From: Cytobacillus oceanisediminis
GTDB taxonomy: Bacteria > Bacillota > Bacilli > Bacillales > Cytobacillaceae
Length of the DNA: 64,000 nt
Direction: 5' to 3'
Assembly (NCBI RefSeq): GCF_022811925.1
Contig: NZ_CP065512.1
Coordinates: 62,001-126,000, forward strand
Below, in pieces: positions 1-7,869 of this stretch. The position numbers and the translations under genes were made by a program. The stretch's first letter is position 1; the number at the start of each line of letters is the position of its first letter. The notes beneath the pieces are model-generated. The model saw nothing but the letters and a program-made list of their open reading frames with translations. It was not told where the DNA came from and did not search any database.

Positions 1-58
1 CTCATCGAAAGAGCATACAAAGCTAAATTACATTTCATTTGAAGGAGGCCCTGACAGA

Positions 59-232
59 ATGTTTAATCCTGTTTTTATACGATCATTAGTGTACGCTGGA
101 TTGCTTTCAAATTTTCTATTGATCGTGGTCTGTTTTTTCTTCAGAGAATGGGATCATATACCGTCAGGGTCTACCTTTCTTGCCGTATGGACTTTGGTTT
201 ACCTGATTCATAAGAAAATAGGCACTTGGTAA
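59..232 (+). CDS. small membrane protein, unknown
   Basis: A 57-residue protein with two hydrophobic stretches (about residues 8-27 and 36-50), so probably two membrane helices. An AAGGAGG ribosome binding site at 42-48 sits about 10 bases before the ATG, and a strong terminator follows directly. I recognise no family. Confidence 0.6.
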   Translation: MFNPVFIRSLVYAGLLSNFLLIVVCFFFREWDHIPSGSTFLAVWTLVYLIHKKIGTW

Positions 233-243
233 ATGTTTTTTCC

Positions 244-271
244 AGCAATCCTCCGGGGTTGCTTTTTTTTT
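244..271 (+). terminator. rho-independent terminator
   Basis: Hairpin AGCAATCC/GGGGTTGCT followed by nine T. It closes the small membrane gene upstream. Confidence 0.85.
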
Positions 272-302
272 GATTTTTTTTGAATAAAATCCATTTCACC
301 CC

Positions 303-331
303 TTGTATTTTCCTGTTCAACTGCTTACGTT
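303..331 (+). promoter_or_regulatory. atypical promoter, TACGTT class
   Basis: TTGTAT at 303-308, a 17-base spacer ending AACTGCT, and TACGTT at 326-331. The bases AACTGCTTACGTT recur before other operons of this window (23806-23818, 13838-13850), which is the main support. It drives the SPFH operon and shows that the operon's first gene starts at 370, not at the upstream in-frame ATG at 280. Confidence 0.75.
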
Positions 332-369
332 CCTTAAGCGCGCAATTGAAGGAGAAGGAGAATTACAGA

Positions 370-531
370 ATGGTGAAGCTTGGATCTATCATCGTCCTTA
401 TCATCTTGATGGTAGTATTCTTTCTCGGATTAGCCGGGACGAATTTATTCAGCTCAGTCGGAAAAGCGGCTTTGCGAAAAAAAGAAAACATCAAAGAAAA
501 AGCAACGGAGGAATATAGACATGACAAATAG
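370..531 (+). CDS. single-pass membrane protein, unknown
   Basis: A 53-residue protein: a hydrophobic helix at about residues 5-27, then a short Lys/Glu-rich cytoplasmic tail. The start follows GGAGAAGGAG at 351-360. The stop overlaps the start of the SPFH gene by 11 bases, so the two are translationally coupled and probably act together. No family recognised. Confidence 0.65.
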   Translation: MVKLGSIIVLIILMVVFFLGLAGTNLFSSVGKAALRKKENIKEKATEEYRHDK

Positions 532-1357
532 ACCGTTTATTATCGGCGGAGGAATCGTTGGAGCCATCATTCTTGCTCTTGGAATCATTCTCCCAATGTT
601 CATTGAGAAAATCCCTACAGGATATGTAGGACTTGTGTATAGCCCATCAGGCGGAGTGAAGGATGAAACATTAAAGGAAGGCTGGCATGTGGTTGGACTG
701 TTCGATAAAGTCATTGAGTATCCTACCCGCCTCCAAACCGTATCTTATCACGATATGGTTCTATCAACTCAGGACGGCAAGAATATTAATGCCGACATTT
801 CCTACTCCTATAAAGTAGATCCCACAAAGGTTGTCAGCATCTTTAAAGAGTTTGGAAACATATCTGTTACAGATATTGAGTCCGGCTACCTTGAAAAGCG
901 TATGTTGGCTGCTGCCCGTGCTGCGGTATCAAACTATGATCTGTTGGGCATTTATGGAGCAGATTCATCTGAAGCAGGGCTTGATATTCAAAAGAGATAC
1001 GAGGAAGACGTTAAGCGCCTGGGCTTTATGGTTTCAGATGTAACACTTGGAGCACCTAAACCTGACAAAAATACACAAGCTGCTATTGATTCCAGAATCA
1101 AAGCTTCTCAGGAAACAGAAAAGAAAAAGATTGAGCTTGAAAACGAGAAAATTGAAGCCGAAAAGAAACGTGTCGTTGCTGAAGGTGAAGCCAAGAAGAA
1201 ATTGATTGAAGCGGAAGCCGAAGCAAAAGCGAACAATATTGTCGCTCAATCCATCACACCGGAGCTGCTTCAAAAAATTGAGGCAGAAGCACGTAAACAG
1301 CACGGCTGGGTAACAGTGAAGACAGGCGAGGTTATTGTCGATGCTGACAAGAAATGA
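521..1357 (+). CDS. SPFH/prohibitin-family membrane protein
   Basis: 278 residues. An N-terminal membrane helix (about 8-28) is followed by a Band 7/prohibitin domain (about 30-180) and a charged coiled coil rich in Ala, Glu and Lys (about 185-245), the usual prohibitin order. SPFH proteins form ring- or cage-like membrane scaffolds and often regulate proteases; the role on a replicon is unknown. It overlaps the small membrane gene in front and the unknown gene behind, so three gene products may be made together. The family call is firm and the function is open. Confidence 0.85.
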   Translation: MTNRPFIIGGGIVGAIILALGIILPMFIEKIPTGYVGLVYSPSGGVKDETLKEGWHVVGLFDKVIEYPTRLQTVSYHDMVLSTQDGKNINADISYSYKVDPTKVVSIFKEFGNISVTDIESGYLEKRMLAAARAAVSNYDLLGIYGADSSEAGLDIQKRYEEDVKRLGFMVSDVTLGAPKPDKNTQAAIDSRIKASQETEKKKIELENEKIEAEKKRVVAEGEAKKKLIEAEAEAKANNIVAQSITPELLQKIEAEARKQHGWVTVKTGEVIVDADKK

Positions 1358-1703
1358 GCCCCTTAATATTAAGGAAATCATGCCAGGTGTTTACTCGCTA
1401 ATGCGTTCCGGCGAATTGGATGCAAATCCGGATTTTACTATTCCTGAATATATCGCCCGAGAAAAAATACGGGAAGAACTGGAATCAGCTGAAATCCGGG
1501 AAAAATTTTATCTCATGTACCATAATTTTGTTTCCAAGTACGGAATCTTGCCAAATAAGCTTTTTATAACTGGGGAAGACCGCAGTAAATTACTTAAGGC
1601 GGCAGGAATCCAATATTATTCATATGATGTTAATCGATTTATGAATATGGAGCTTGAGCCGACTATTGCTGACAGATCCTATGTCGCACTGGTTCATGAA
1701 TGA
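1341..1703 (+). CDS. hypothetical protein
   Basis: 120 residues, soluble and mixed in charge, no recognised family. The ATG at 1341 overlaps the SPFH gene by 17 bases and has a weak GCGAGG upstream; a second in-frame ATG at 1380 follows AAGGA and could be the true start. A terminator about 70 bases downstream ends the SPFH transcript. Confidence 0.6.
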   Translation: MLTRNEPLNIKEIMPGVYSLMRSGELDANPDFTIPEYIAREKIREELESAEIREKFYLMYHNFVSKYGILPNKLFITGEDRSKLLKAAGIQYYSYDVNRFMNMELEPTIADRSYVALVHE

Positions 1704-1774
1704 ATCAAGGCATTGTAGCCAAAACTGAAGACGGTGGGAATTGCCCACTAATATAATTCGATATTGCAATCCGA

Positions 1775-1801
1775 GACTCCTCTTTGAGGGGTCTTTTTTT
1801 A
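1775..1801 (+). terminator. rho-independent terminator
   Basis: GACTCCTC/GAGGGGTC stem with a TTT loop and a run of seven T. It separates the SPFH operon from the E1/E2/Ubl operon. Confidence 0.85.
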
Positions 1802-1822
1802 TTTTAAGGGGAGGGAAGACCA

Positions 1823-2041
1823 ATGGCACTTACAGAAAAGAGAATTGCAAATATCATTGCACTTAATATCATGAAGGCGGAAACGGTGGCGGCTGACCAC
1901 ACCGAAAAGGGAAATACCTATGAAGCAGATATACAATACGCCATTTCAGCATCTTTAAGAAATTTGGCTTCAGAGCTCGGGGTTAAAAACGATTACTTTG
2001 ATTGTTTCCTGAAGCAGCTGCAAGGGGTGGATTGTGAGTGA
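1823..2041 (+). CDS. hypothetical protein, first gene of Ubl operon
   Basis: 72 residues, mostly helical, with no recognised family. AAGGGGAGGG lies about 9 bases before the ATG. Its stop overlaps the GTG start of the next gene in a GTGA arrangement. It heads the operon that leads to the E2/Ubl/E1 cassette, which is the only clue to its job. Confidence 0.65.
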   Translation: MALTEKRIANIIALNIMKAETVAADHTEKGNTYEADIQYAISASLRNLASELGVKNDYFDCFLKQLQGVDCE

Positions 2042-2436
2042 GGCCCACACTTCATGGAATTAACCGCCTATCAAATGTAACCGTTGAAAAGGTATTGACC
2101 GAAAAAATTAACATTCAAGGGCTTATTAATACTTTGGAGGCCAACCGGGATAAAGCTATTCCGGAAGACTGGTCTCAACATTTCCAAGTTATTTCTACTG
2201 TATATACCCATATGTTCACAGATGGAGAACTGCCGCCTGATTTAGTCCGGGGTCTTGACTACAGCTACTTAGAAATGGCGCAGGAAGGGCTGGATCATGA
2301 ATTGGATATCCTAATGGCTGGTCCAAAGCAAATGGACGGCAGGATCTACTATTACGAATACGCCCGAAGTTTGGCTGTAGAGAAACAGGCTTCCGAACTG
2401 AAAGAACACCTGGATGAGGATAGTGACTTTATATGA
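2038..2436 (+). CDS. hypothetical protein
   Basis: 132 residues, acidic and helical. It starts with GTG overlapping the previous stop and ends by overlapping the next ATG, so it is translationally coupled on both sides. No family recognised. In PRTRC cassettes the accessory genes (E, F and others) occupy this position, but I see no similarity that would assign it. Confidence 0.65.
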   Translation: MRPTLHGINRLSNVTVEKVLTEKINIQGLINTLEANRDKAIPEDWSQHFQVISTVYTHMFTDGELPPDLVRGLDYSYLEMAQEGLDHELDILMAGPKQMDGRIYYYEYARSLAVEKQASELKEHLDEDSDFI

Positions 2437-3098
2437 TTGGGAACTTTTCTGTTGAATCGGTAAAGGCAGCACTGGTTTATGAGGCATACACCAAGGCCCA
2501 CGATGAAATCAGTCAATATAAAGATGACAAGGTTCCTGTCAGGGAGATAGATTGGTTTGATTATGAGGATGAAGCCCGCCACATGATTGGGAGCAATTAT
2601 TACCGTTATGAAATTCTGGAGCAGCTATGCGCCTTGATCCAGATGGAAAAGCCGGACGAAGAATATCGTCAAGTAATTGAAAATATAGACGAGAATATGA
2701 GGGAAGTTGGTTTTAGCATCGAGATAGCTGGCCTATTTTACTTCCGAACCCTTTTTGAGAATCTTCACTGGTTTACTTCAAACGAGAGACTGGTGTGGCT
2801 TACAAAAATGGAAGAATTGTTCTCAAGTTTCAATTTGGAACATTGCCAGTGCTATCTAGGGTTTTATGAAAGCAATTTCAAAACCCAATTTTTTGATGGT
2901 GGCCATCCATTTTTCTCCCGATTTTCTGAGCACATGAAATATACGTATGTGTTTACCTACGATAATTTTGATTCATTTGAAGATATGGGGCCTGAATTTA
3001 TAGGAAGGTTTGTGAAATTTGCTTTGAGCTTTTTAGAGTTTAATAAGGAACTAATGCTTGAACTAAATGAAAAGAGGCAGGTGAAGATTGGTGCTTAA
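2433..3098 (+). CDS. hypothetical protein
   Basis: 221 residues, acidic, rich in aromatic residues (many Phe and Tyr from about residue 100 on), no transmembrane helix. It starts in an ATGA overlap with the gene before. No recognised domain. Confidence 0.65.
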   Translation: MIGNFSVESVKAALVYEAYTKAHDEISQYKDDKVPVREIDWFDYEDEARHMIGSNYYRYEILEQLCALIQMEKPDEEYRQVIENIDENMREVGFSIEIAGLFYFRTLFENLHWFTSNERLVWLTKMEELFSSFNLEHCQCYLGFYESNFKTQFFDGGHPFFSRFSEHMKYTYVFTYDNFDSFEDMGPEFIGRFVKFALSFLEFNKELMLELNEKRQVKIGA

Positions 3099-3699
3099 TA
3101 AAATTTCTGTTCATGATGTAAGGAACAAACTTACCTCATATATCATTTGCTCCAAATATGAAATTGACGATATGAATCAGATTATGCTTGATGATGCCAT
3201 TTATGAGGAAGATGACGAAAGGATTGTCAGGCCGTCTTATGAACTGATGGACCAGCTCTTTCCTTTCGAATATGAAGAAATTATCGTGCCAGATAAGCTA
3301 TATGAGGATTTGTCTGATGGATGTTTCTACTATATTAACGCAGCTATTTTCGTGCCTGGTATCCTTCCCTTGTTAAAGGATGATAATTTCGTTGAAAGAC
3401 TTACGGTATCTAACCAAGGGGGCTGCGGTCATTCATTGGAATTTGTGTATCTGCCAACCTCTGATTTTTCAGGTTTTGCTGACACGGAGGAAGATATTGA
3501 GATTTATCAGAATTTCGGCAATCAGGAAGGGTGCTTCATACTTGCAATCCAAGATGAAGGCTACCACCAGGAACACGATTATATGAATTTCTATATGGAA
3601 GTAAGGGCTTTGGGCCTGTATATTTCCAAGATGATTAAAGAGCATACAGCGGTCAAGCCTGCAGCGCAGCAAAAGGAAAGGGGAGTATTAGTAGCATGA
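3091..3699 (+). CDS. hypothetical protein upstream of E2-like gene
   Basis: 202 residues from a GTG at 3091, overlapping the gene before by 8 bases; TTG at 3088 is possible. The protein is acidic with a GGCGHS segment near residue 110. I looked for a JAB (de-ubiquitinating) motif, because PRTRC-A proteins carry one, and found no HxHP signature. Its stop overlaps the next ATG, so it is made together with the E2-like protein. Confidence 0.65.
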   Translation: MLNKISVHDVRNKLTSYIICSKYEIDDMNQIMLDDAIYEEDDERIVRPSYELMDQLFPFEYEEIIVPDKLYEDLSDGCFYYINAAIFVPGILPLLKDDNFVERLTVSNQGGCGHSLEFVYLPTSDFSGFADTEEDIEIYQNFGNQEGCFILAIQDEGYHQEHDYMNFYMEVRALGLYISKMIKEHTAVKPAAQQKERGVLVA

Positions 3700-4436
3700 T
3701 ACAAATCACTTTAGGGGATGAAAGCCTGCCACGCGTTCGATATCAAAAGAATGGCATGGAGCGGGATTTTGAAATAGACCACAACACGCTTTTTGAGTTC
3801 ATTGAGCAAAATTGCTATGAGAAGAGTGTAAGCAGAAAGAAATTGGACCTGCCTGTTTTTGAAACGCCAGCCCTACCTGTAGGTACCGTAAAATATATGG
3901 CTATGCCAGACGGTAAAGTAGCATTATTCATGGAAAAGAAGGCATTCAGCCACGACATCAATTACCATGGGACTGTTTTCAAGGAAGTACCGCTTCCGAA
4001 TCTATTGTTCATGTTTACTTTCGTTCCAAACCAGGATGGAAGCTTTAAGCTGACAGCCAAAAAAGTCTTTACATTCAAAGGGACTGTGCTTAGAGAAGAC
4101 ACGGAGCTATTCAGATGGCCTTTTGCCCATGTCTATGCAGATGGAGGGATGTGTTTCCACTTTCAAAGTGATTATAAGGATCTTGTACAGCTATCTACAT
4201 TTGTCCATCATTGGCTAAATGCAGAATTTACCGATCACTTTTACCATGGCGAAGGAGTCGGCAGGAATTACTGGGGCAAAACCCAAAGAGAAATTTTTAC
4301 CGAGATCCAAGGAAAGAAATCATTTGAATATGAGCAGCTAGTAACTGCTGAGCAAACCATGGCCAAACTTGTCAAGCAACTGGTAAACGGCTATTTTCCG
4401 GAAGAACTACAAATTGAAGAAGAAGAGGGGAATTAA
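3696..4436 (+). CDS. E2-like protein, PRTRC-B / Prok-E2 type
   Basis: 246 residues. The segment at 141-155 (WPFAHVYADGGMCFHF region) has the layout of a ubiquitin-conjugating E2 active site, where an HPN-like turn is followed by a DG pair and a Cys; here the candidate catalytic residue is Cys153. PRTRC-B proteins are predicted in the literature to have this E2-like fold and to sit beside a Ubl and a ThiF/E1, exactly the neighbourhood seen here (Ubl 3 bases downstream, E1 next). The stop-start overlap with the preceding gene adds that unknown protein to the unit. The family call rests on the motif and the context; catalytic activity is inferred. Confidence 0.7.
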   Translation: MIQITLGDESLPRVRYQKNGMERDFEIDHNTLFEFIEQNCYEKSVSRKKLDLPVFETPALPVGTVKYMAMPDGKVALFMEKKAFSHDINYHGTVFKEVPLPNLLFMFTFVPNQDGSFKLTAKKVFTFKGTVLREDTELFRWPFAHVYADGGMCFHFQSDYKDLVQLSTFVHHWLNAEFTDHFYHGEGVGRNYWGKTQREIFTEIQGKKSFEYEQLVTAEQTMAKLVKQLVNGYFPEELQIEEEEGN

Positions 4437-4439
4437 ATC

Positions 4440-4967
4440 ATGACAGATAAAGACAAAAACCAATTGGACTTATTCGGAAACCTAGATACAAACAACAGCA
4501 ACCTATGGGGAACAGCAGGAAGCTCAGATCCGTTCGGAAGCACAGGAAACGATGATCCATTTGCAGGCATCCCCTTTCCTGAGCCGCCAAAGGCAGAAGA
4601 GAAGCTTGCCTCGACTTTAGCTGCCGTTATTCCGATCAAGCCAGGCGCTGATAAAGCAGAACCCGTCAAAAATGAGGATAAGAAGACAGAAACAGCAAAG
4701 GCTCCTGATAAAAATGACAAGAAAACAGCTGCTAAAGCAACCTCCAAAGATAAGAAAAAGAAAAAGGAAGACATCCAGGTAGATGAGTCCTGGACGGTTG
4801 CTTATGCAGGCAATCAGCTTAGCCCTTCAAGGCCAATGAAACTGGAGGAATTGCGTGAGGAGCTGGAACTGGACTATCCAGAATTATCAAAGGAACGTAC
4901 TCGAATGGAAGCTAATGAAGAACGAAAATTAGTCGTGCCAATCGTTTCTGGCGCGAAGAACGGGTGA
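4440..4967 (+). CDS. ubiquitin-like protein with disordered N-tail (PRTRC-C like)
   Basis: 175 residues. Residues 1-115 are low complexity, first Asn/Gly/Pro rich and then Lys/Asp/Ala rich. Residues 116-175 resemble the small PRTRC-C ubiquitin-like domain: a short beta start, an LEELRxExxxxYPEL helix, a final strand VVPIV and the C-terminal SGAKNG. PRTRC-C proteins are usually only about 70 residues and end near GTKG, so the N-terminal extension is unusual. A terminal Gly fits activation by the E1 encoded 4 bases downstream. The Ubl call is from pattern and context. Confidence 0.65.
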   Translation: MTDKDKNQLDLFGNLDTNNSNLWGTAGSSDPFGSTGNDDPFAGIPFPEPPKAEEKLASTLAAVIPIKPGADKAEPVKNEDKKTETAKAPDKNDKKTAAKATSKDKKKKKEDIQVDESWTVAYAGNQLSPSRPMKLEELREELELDYPELSKERTRMEANEERKLVVPIVSGAKNG

Positions 4968-4971
4968 TTAT

Positions 4972-5781
4972 ATGAAGCCAATCGAATTTTTCCCAAACAG
5001 AAAGATCCATTTTGATATTGTTCAGATAGGCTGCGGAGGAAACGGAGGGTATATAACGCAGAGGCTGGCTAAACTGCTGGCCTCTCTTTCCTTTAATTCT
5101 GACCATTCCACCTTCAGCTATACCCTTGTCGATCAGGACCAAGTTGAAGAAAAGAATCTTCAGCGGCAGCCATTCCTCCCGCATGATGAAGGAAAAAATA
5201 AGGCAAAGGTGCTTGCTGGAAGATACGGGAAAGCCTATCAATTCCCTATCTTTTATCGTGAAGAATACGTGGAGAGCATCCAGGAGCTGAGAAATTGCTT
5301 TCCATCTAATCATGCAACATATGTATTGGACTCAAACCGCATCCTGTTCCGAATCTTAATTGGAGCTGTCGATAACAATGCATCAAGGAAGGTCATGCAT
5401 AAATACTTTCTTGAGGACTCCAGCCTGATTTACATAGATTGCGGAGTCGATGGAATATTGAGAAAGGGCACAGCAGAAGAAAAGCGCAAGTCAGGTTACA
5501 GCGGTCATTGTGTCACAGGCATTCATTACAACGATACTATGCTTGCCCCTGTAGCCGGTGTTTACAAAGACATTTTGAAAGATAAAAAGAGCAAGCTTCC
5601 TACACAGAGCTGCGGTCTCAATATCGTGTCGCAACCCCAGCGCATGCAGGCTAATGAAATGGCAGCCCTTGTGACAATGGGTTACCTCACCCAAATTATT
5701 GCGGAAAGAAGACTCTATTCCCATTACACCAACTTTAATAGCTTAACTCATACCATGAGACCAACATTGCTGCCAGCTTAA
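4972..5781 (+). CDS. E1-like ThiF-family adenylating enzyme (PRTRC ThiF)
   Basis: 269 residues. It has the E1/MoeB/ThiF nucleotide-binding fold: GCGGNGG at 20-26, the acidic loop DQDQVEEKNLQRQ at 54-66 with the Arg that contacts ATP, and GAVDNNASR at 131-139. Cys214 in the QSCG segment is the best candidate for the thioester Cys. E1-like enzymes adenylate the C-terminal Gly of a ubiquitin-like or sulfur-carrier protein; the Ubl is encoded just upstream. There is no rhodanese or other added domain. It is followed 13 bases later by a PP-loop gene with its own AAGGAGG. Confidence 0.85.
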   Translation: MKPIEFFPNRKIHFDIVQIGCGGNGGYITQRLAKLLASLSFNSDHSTFSYTLVDQDQVEEKNLQRQPFLPHDEGKNKAKVLAGRYGKAYQFPIFYREEYVESIQELRNCFPSNHATYVLDSNRILFRILIGAVDNNASRKVMHKYFLEDSSLIYIDCGVDGILRKGTAEEKRKSGYSGHCVTGIHYNDTMLAPVAGVYKDILKDKKSKLPTQSCGLNIVSQPQRMQANEMAALVTMGYLTQIIAERRLYSHYTNFNSLTHTMRPTLLPA

Positions 5782-5794
5782 GGAGGTCATTTAA

Positions 5795-6718
5795 ATGGCT
5801 TTTAACGAGGTTGATAGTCCAGTATCCATGTTTAATCTGAATGTAAAACTGGATATTGTACCAGAACCCAACCCGCTTGATATTTTTCTGAGGGACTATG
5901 CGGAGCGTATGACTATCCCTCTTCCGGAAGAAATGGATTCAATTGAAGACTATGATCAGATACATTGCAATTTTAGCGGGGGCAAGGACAGCATTGCGCT
6001 TGTCTTGCTTCTCTTATATGGCTATAAAGTGCCAAAGGAGAAGCTTGTTCTCGTGCATATGCGGGTAGATGGGCCAGAAGAGAAAAAGGCCTTCTTTGAT
6101 TGGAAAGAAACGGATGAGTATCTCAAATATTGTTCAGGGAAGCTTGGCATTCCTCTTATTATGCTGTCATCGGATATTAGTTTAAAAGAGCGGATTGAAA
6201 TGAGGGGCATGTGGCCTTCAAGCGCTATGCAGTTCTGTACAAGTTATTTAAAAAGGGACGTCTATAGTAAATGGGCCAGATCACTAGGTTCCGGAAAATA
6301 CCTGTGTGTGAGCGGAGAAAGGGCTGAAGAGAGCTCCAGACGGGCGAAAAAGAAAGTCTTTGAGACTTATAAACATGCCAACGCCCCCACCAAAAAGCGT
6401 TACGTGGATTGGCTTCGCCCTGTCCATCACCTTCTGGAAACAGAAGTTTGGGAGTTAATGAGATTGGCAGGCATTGATCCTCATCCTTGTTATGAGTATG
6501 TGTCCCGGTGCAGCTGTAAATTCTGTATATTCCTGTCGCCTGCAGAAATGGCAAAGGTCGCGGAATTGCACCCTCTTGACTTTAATGAATTGGTTGAAAT
6601 GGAAAAGCGCATGGGACACACCATGAGGTACGAAAAAAAGAACCCTGTTTCGCTGTTGGACTTCGTTAAGAAAGGAGCACTGGATTTCAAATTTGATGAA
6701 AGACCTTGTGCTGTATAG
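5795..6718 (+). CDS. PP-loop ATPase, PAPS-reductase-like
   Basis: 307 residues. The PP-loop SGGKDS is at 61-66, GERAEES at 175-181 is typical of the PAPS reductase/DndC/phage group, and five Cys (148, 232, 239, 241, 244) suggest a metal or Fe-S site. Enzymes of this superfamily use ATP to adenylate a substrate and often insert sulfur. True PAPS reductase activity is unlikely without other sulfate-assimilation genes. Its place right after an E1/Ubl pair suggests that a Ubl thiocarboxylate could feed it sulfur, which is an inference. Confidence 0.75.
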   Translation: MAFNEVDSPVSMFNLNVKLDIVPEPNPLDIFLRDYAERMTIPLPEEMDSIEDYDQIHCNFSGGKDSIALVLLLLYGYKVPKEKLVLVHMRVDGPEEKKAFFDWKETDEYLKYCSGKLGIPLIMLSSDISLKERIEMRGMWPSSAMQFCTSYLKRDVYSKWARSLGSGKYLCVSGERAEESSRRAKKKVFETYKHANAPTKKRYVDWLRPVHHLLETEVWELMRLAGIDPHPCYEYVSRCSCKFCIFLSPAEMAKVAELHPLDFNELVEMEKRMGHTMRYEKKNPVSLLDFVKKGALDFKFDERPCAV

Positions 6719-6734
6719 AAGGGAGAAATGGATA

Positions 6735-7337
6735 TTGTTAATTGAGTGGAAACTTGTTGAAGCGAATAAATGGGTAGGGAAAGTAGGTCCCTCCGACTTC
6801 GTTATTGTCATTATTAATCCTTTAGAAAACGGAAAATATGAACTGAAATATATTGATGCCCCTTTTGATAATGTCAAGGATTATGAAATTGAAAACATCG
6901 TAACTAAATATGGTTTATCTCCAGAAGACCAAGAACAGATCGCTCTAAAACTGTTCGATACTTATTACGGTGAATATGAATGGATTTTAGTATGCGACAG
7001 CAGGGATGAGCTGGTACAAGAACTTCTAGGAGGCACTTCATTTGATATCACTCTATTAAAGGATTTAAAAGAGCCACAAGAACAGAAGTCCTTCTCTCTC
7101 AGCACAGAACATGTTTATGACCTTTGGGACGACAATGATGGTAATCTGGCTTACCTATTTACGGACTCGCCCCCAGATGAAATGAACTCACATGTTGGGG
7201 AATTTATTAATAAGTCTAGAAATGAATCGAAAGAAGAAATTGACCCGAATGACTTTCTTGACTGGCTGCGCACGGAGAAAGATGTTCAGGTCATCGTAGT
7301 GAACAGGCCGAATAATGGCATTAATTTGAATCCATAA
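6735..7337 (+). CDS. hypothetical protein
   Basis: 200 residues from TTG at 6735, chosen because AAGGGAG at 6719-6725 sits 9 bases before it; the in-frame ATG at 6696 lies inside the preceding gene with no binding site. The protein is acidic and has no recognised domain. It is the last gene of the Ubl/E1/PP-loop operon and ends at a terminator. Confidence 0.65.
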   Translation: MLIEWKLVEANKWVGKVGPSDFVIVIINPLENGKYELKYIDAPFDNVKDYEIENIVTKYGLSPEDQEQIALKLFDTYYGEYEWILVCDSRDELVQELLGGTSFDITLLKDLKEPQEQKSFSLSTEHVYDLWDDNDGNLAYLFTDSPPDEMNSHVGEFINKSRNESKEEIDPNDFLDWLRTEKDVQVIVVNRPNNGINLNP

Positions 7338-7363
7338 GGGGTGCTAACGCACCCTCTTTTTTT
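7337..7363 (+). terminator. terminator with TAAC loop
   Basis: GGGTGC-TAAC-GCACCC hairpin followed by CTC and seven T. The same hairpin core recurs at 21983-22002, and a related one at 52202-52217. Confidence 0.85.
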
Positions 7364-7432
7364 GTATAAACAATTATTTATTTTTCCCGATATTATCATC
7401 GTGCAGAGCCAACTACAATAGGAGGAGAGCGA

Positions 7433-7702
7433 ATGGATGTAGTCAAAATTATTGTTAAATTTATAAAGTTTATTTTAAAGCTAAGCCCTGAAAACCGAGA
7501 AGGTGCCTTGGGGATGATAGGCTGTTTTGGTTTAGGTCTTGTATCATGTTTTGTCCTAACTGTTGCTTGTATAATAGTCTCGTTTCCACTGATGATATTC
7601 CTGGATTTTGATGTAGCATATGGAATTGGATGCGCCATAGTTATCTTTGGCGGATTGGGCTATCACTGCTATAGGGGCTACAAAAACGGTTTTTATGGTT
7701 GA
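7433..7702 (+). CDS. small membrane protein, unknown
   Basis: 89 residues. Two strong hydrophobic helices (about 29-53 and 56-76) follow an amphipathic Lys-rich N-terminus. AGGAGGAGAG lies just before the ATG. It is a single-gene unit between two terminators. No family recognised. Confidence 0.65.
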   Translation: MDVVKIIVKFIKFILKLSPENREGALGMIGCFGLGLVSCFVLTVACIIVSFPLMIFLDFDVAYGIGCAIVIFGGLGYHCYRGYKNGFYG

Positions 7703-7729
7703 TATCTTACAAAATAAAATTAGATGAAC

Positions 7730-7762
7730 GAAAAAGTCCTCAATTCTGGGGGCTTTTTCTTT
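7730..7762 (+). terminator. rho-independent terminator
   Basis: AAAAAGTCC/GGGCTTTTT stem with a short loop and a T-rich tail after the small membrane gene. Confidence 0.7.
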
Positions 7763-7804
7763 TGCCTAATTTTTAAATTTTGCCCAAAAAAAGATGCCGA
7801 CCCA

Positions 7805-7833
7805 TTGATTTTTTAAAACTAACGGCTTACGTT
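7805..7833 (+). promoter_or_regulatory. atypical promoter, TACGTT class
   Basis: TTGATT at 7805-7810, 17-base spacer ending ACGGCT, TACGTT at 7828-7833. It lies 37 bases before the start of the 816-residue protein gene and rules out the upstream in-frame ATG at 7780. Confidence 0.75.
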
Positions 7834-7869
7834 CTTTTCAACTATTTGTCCGTTGAAGGGAGCAAGCCA

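Noticed and set aside
3091..3699. Possible JAB-type de-ubiquitinase partner of the Ubl cassette.
   Set aside because: No HxHP(x)nSxxD metal-binding motif is present; the S-D-rich segment alone is not enough.
4433..4774. Long minus-strand frame opposite the Ubl gene.
   Set aside because: It is the mirror of a Lys/Ala/Asp-rich coding stretch, giving a Ser/Phe/Leu-rich product without a ribosome binding site.
5795..6718. A sulfate-assimilation PAPS reductase (cysH).
   Set aside because: No other sulfate assimilation gene is near, and the Cys pattern and GERAEES segment fit the broader phage/plasmid PP-loop group better.
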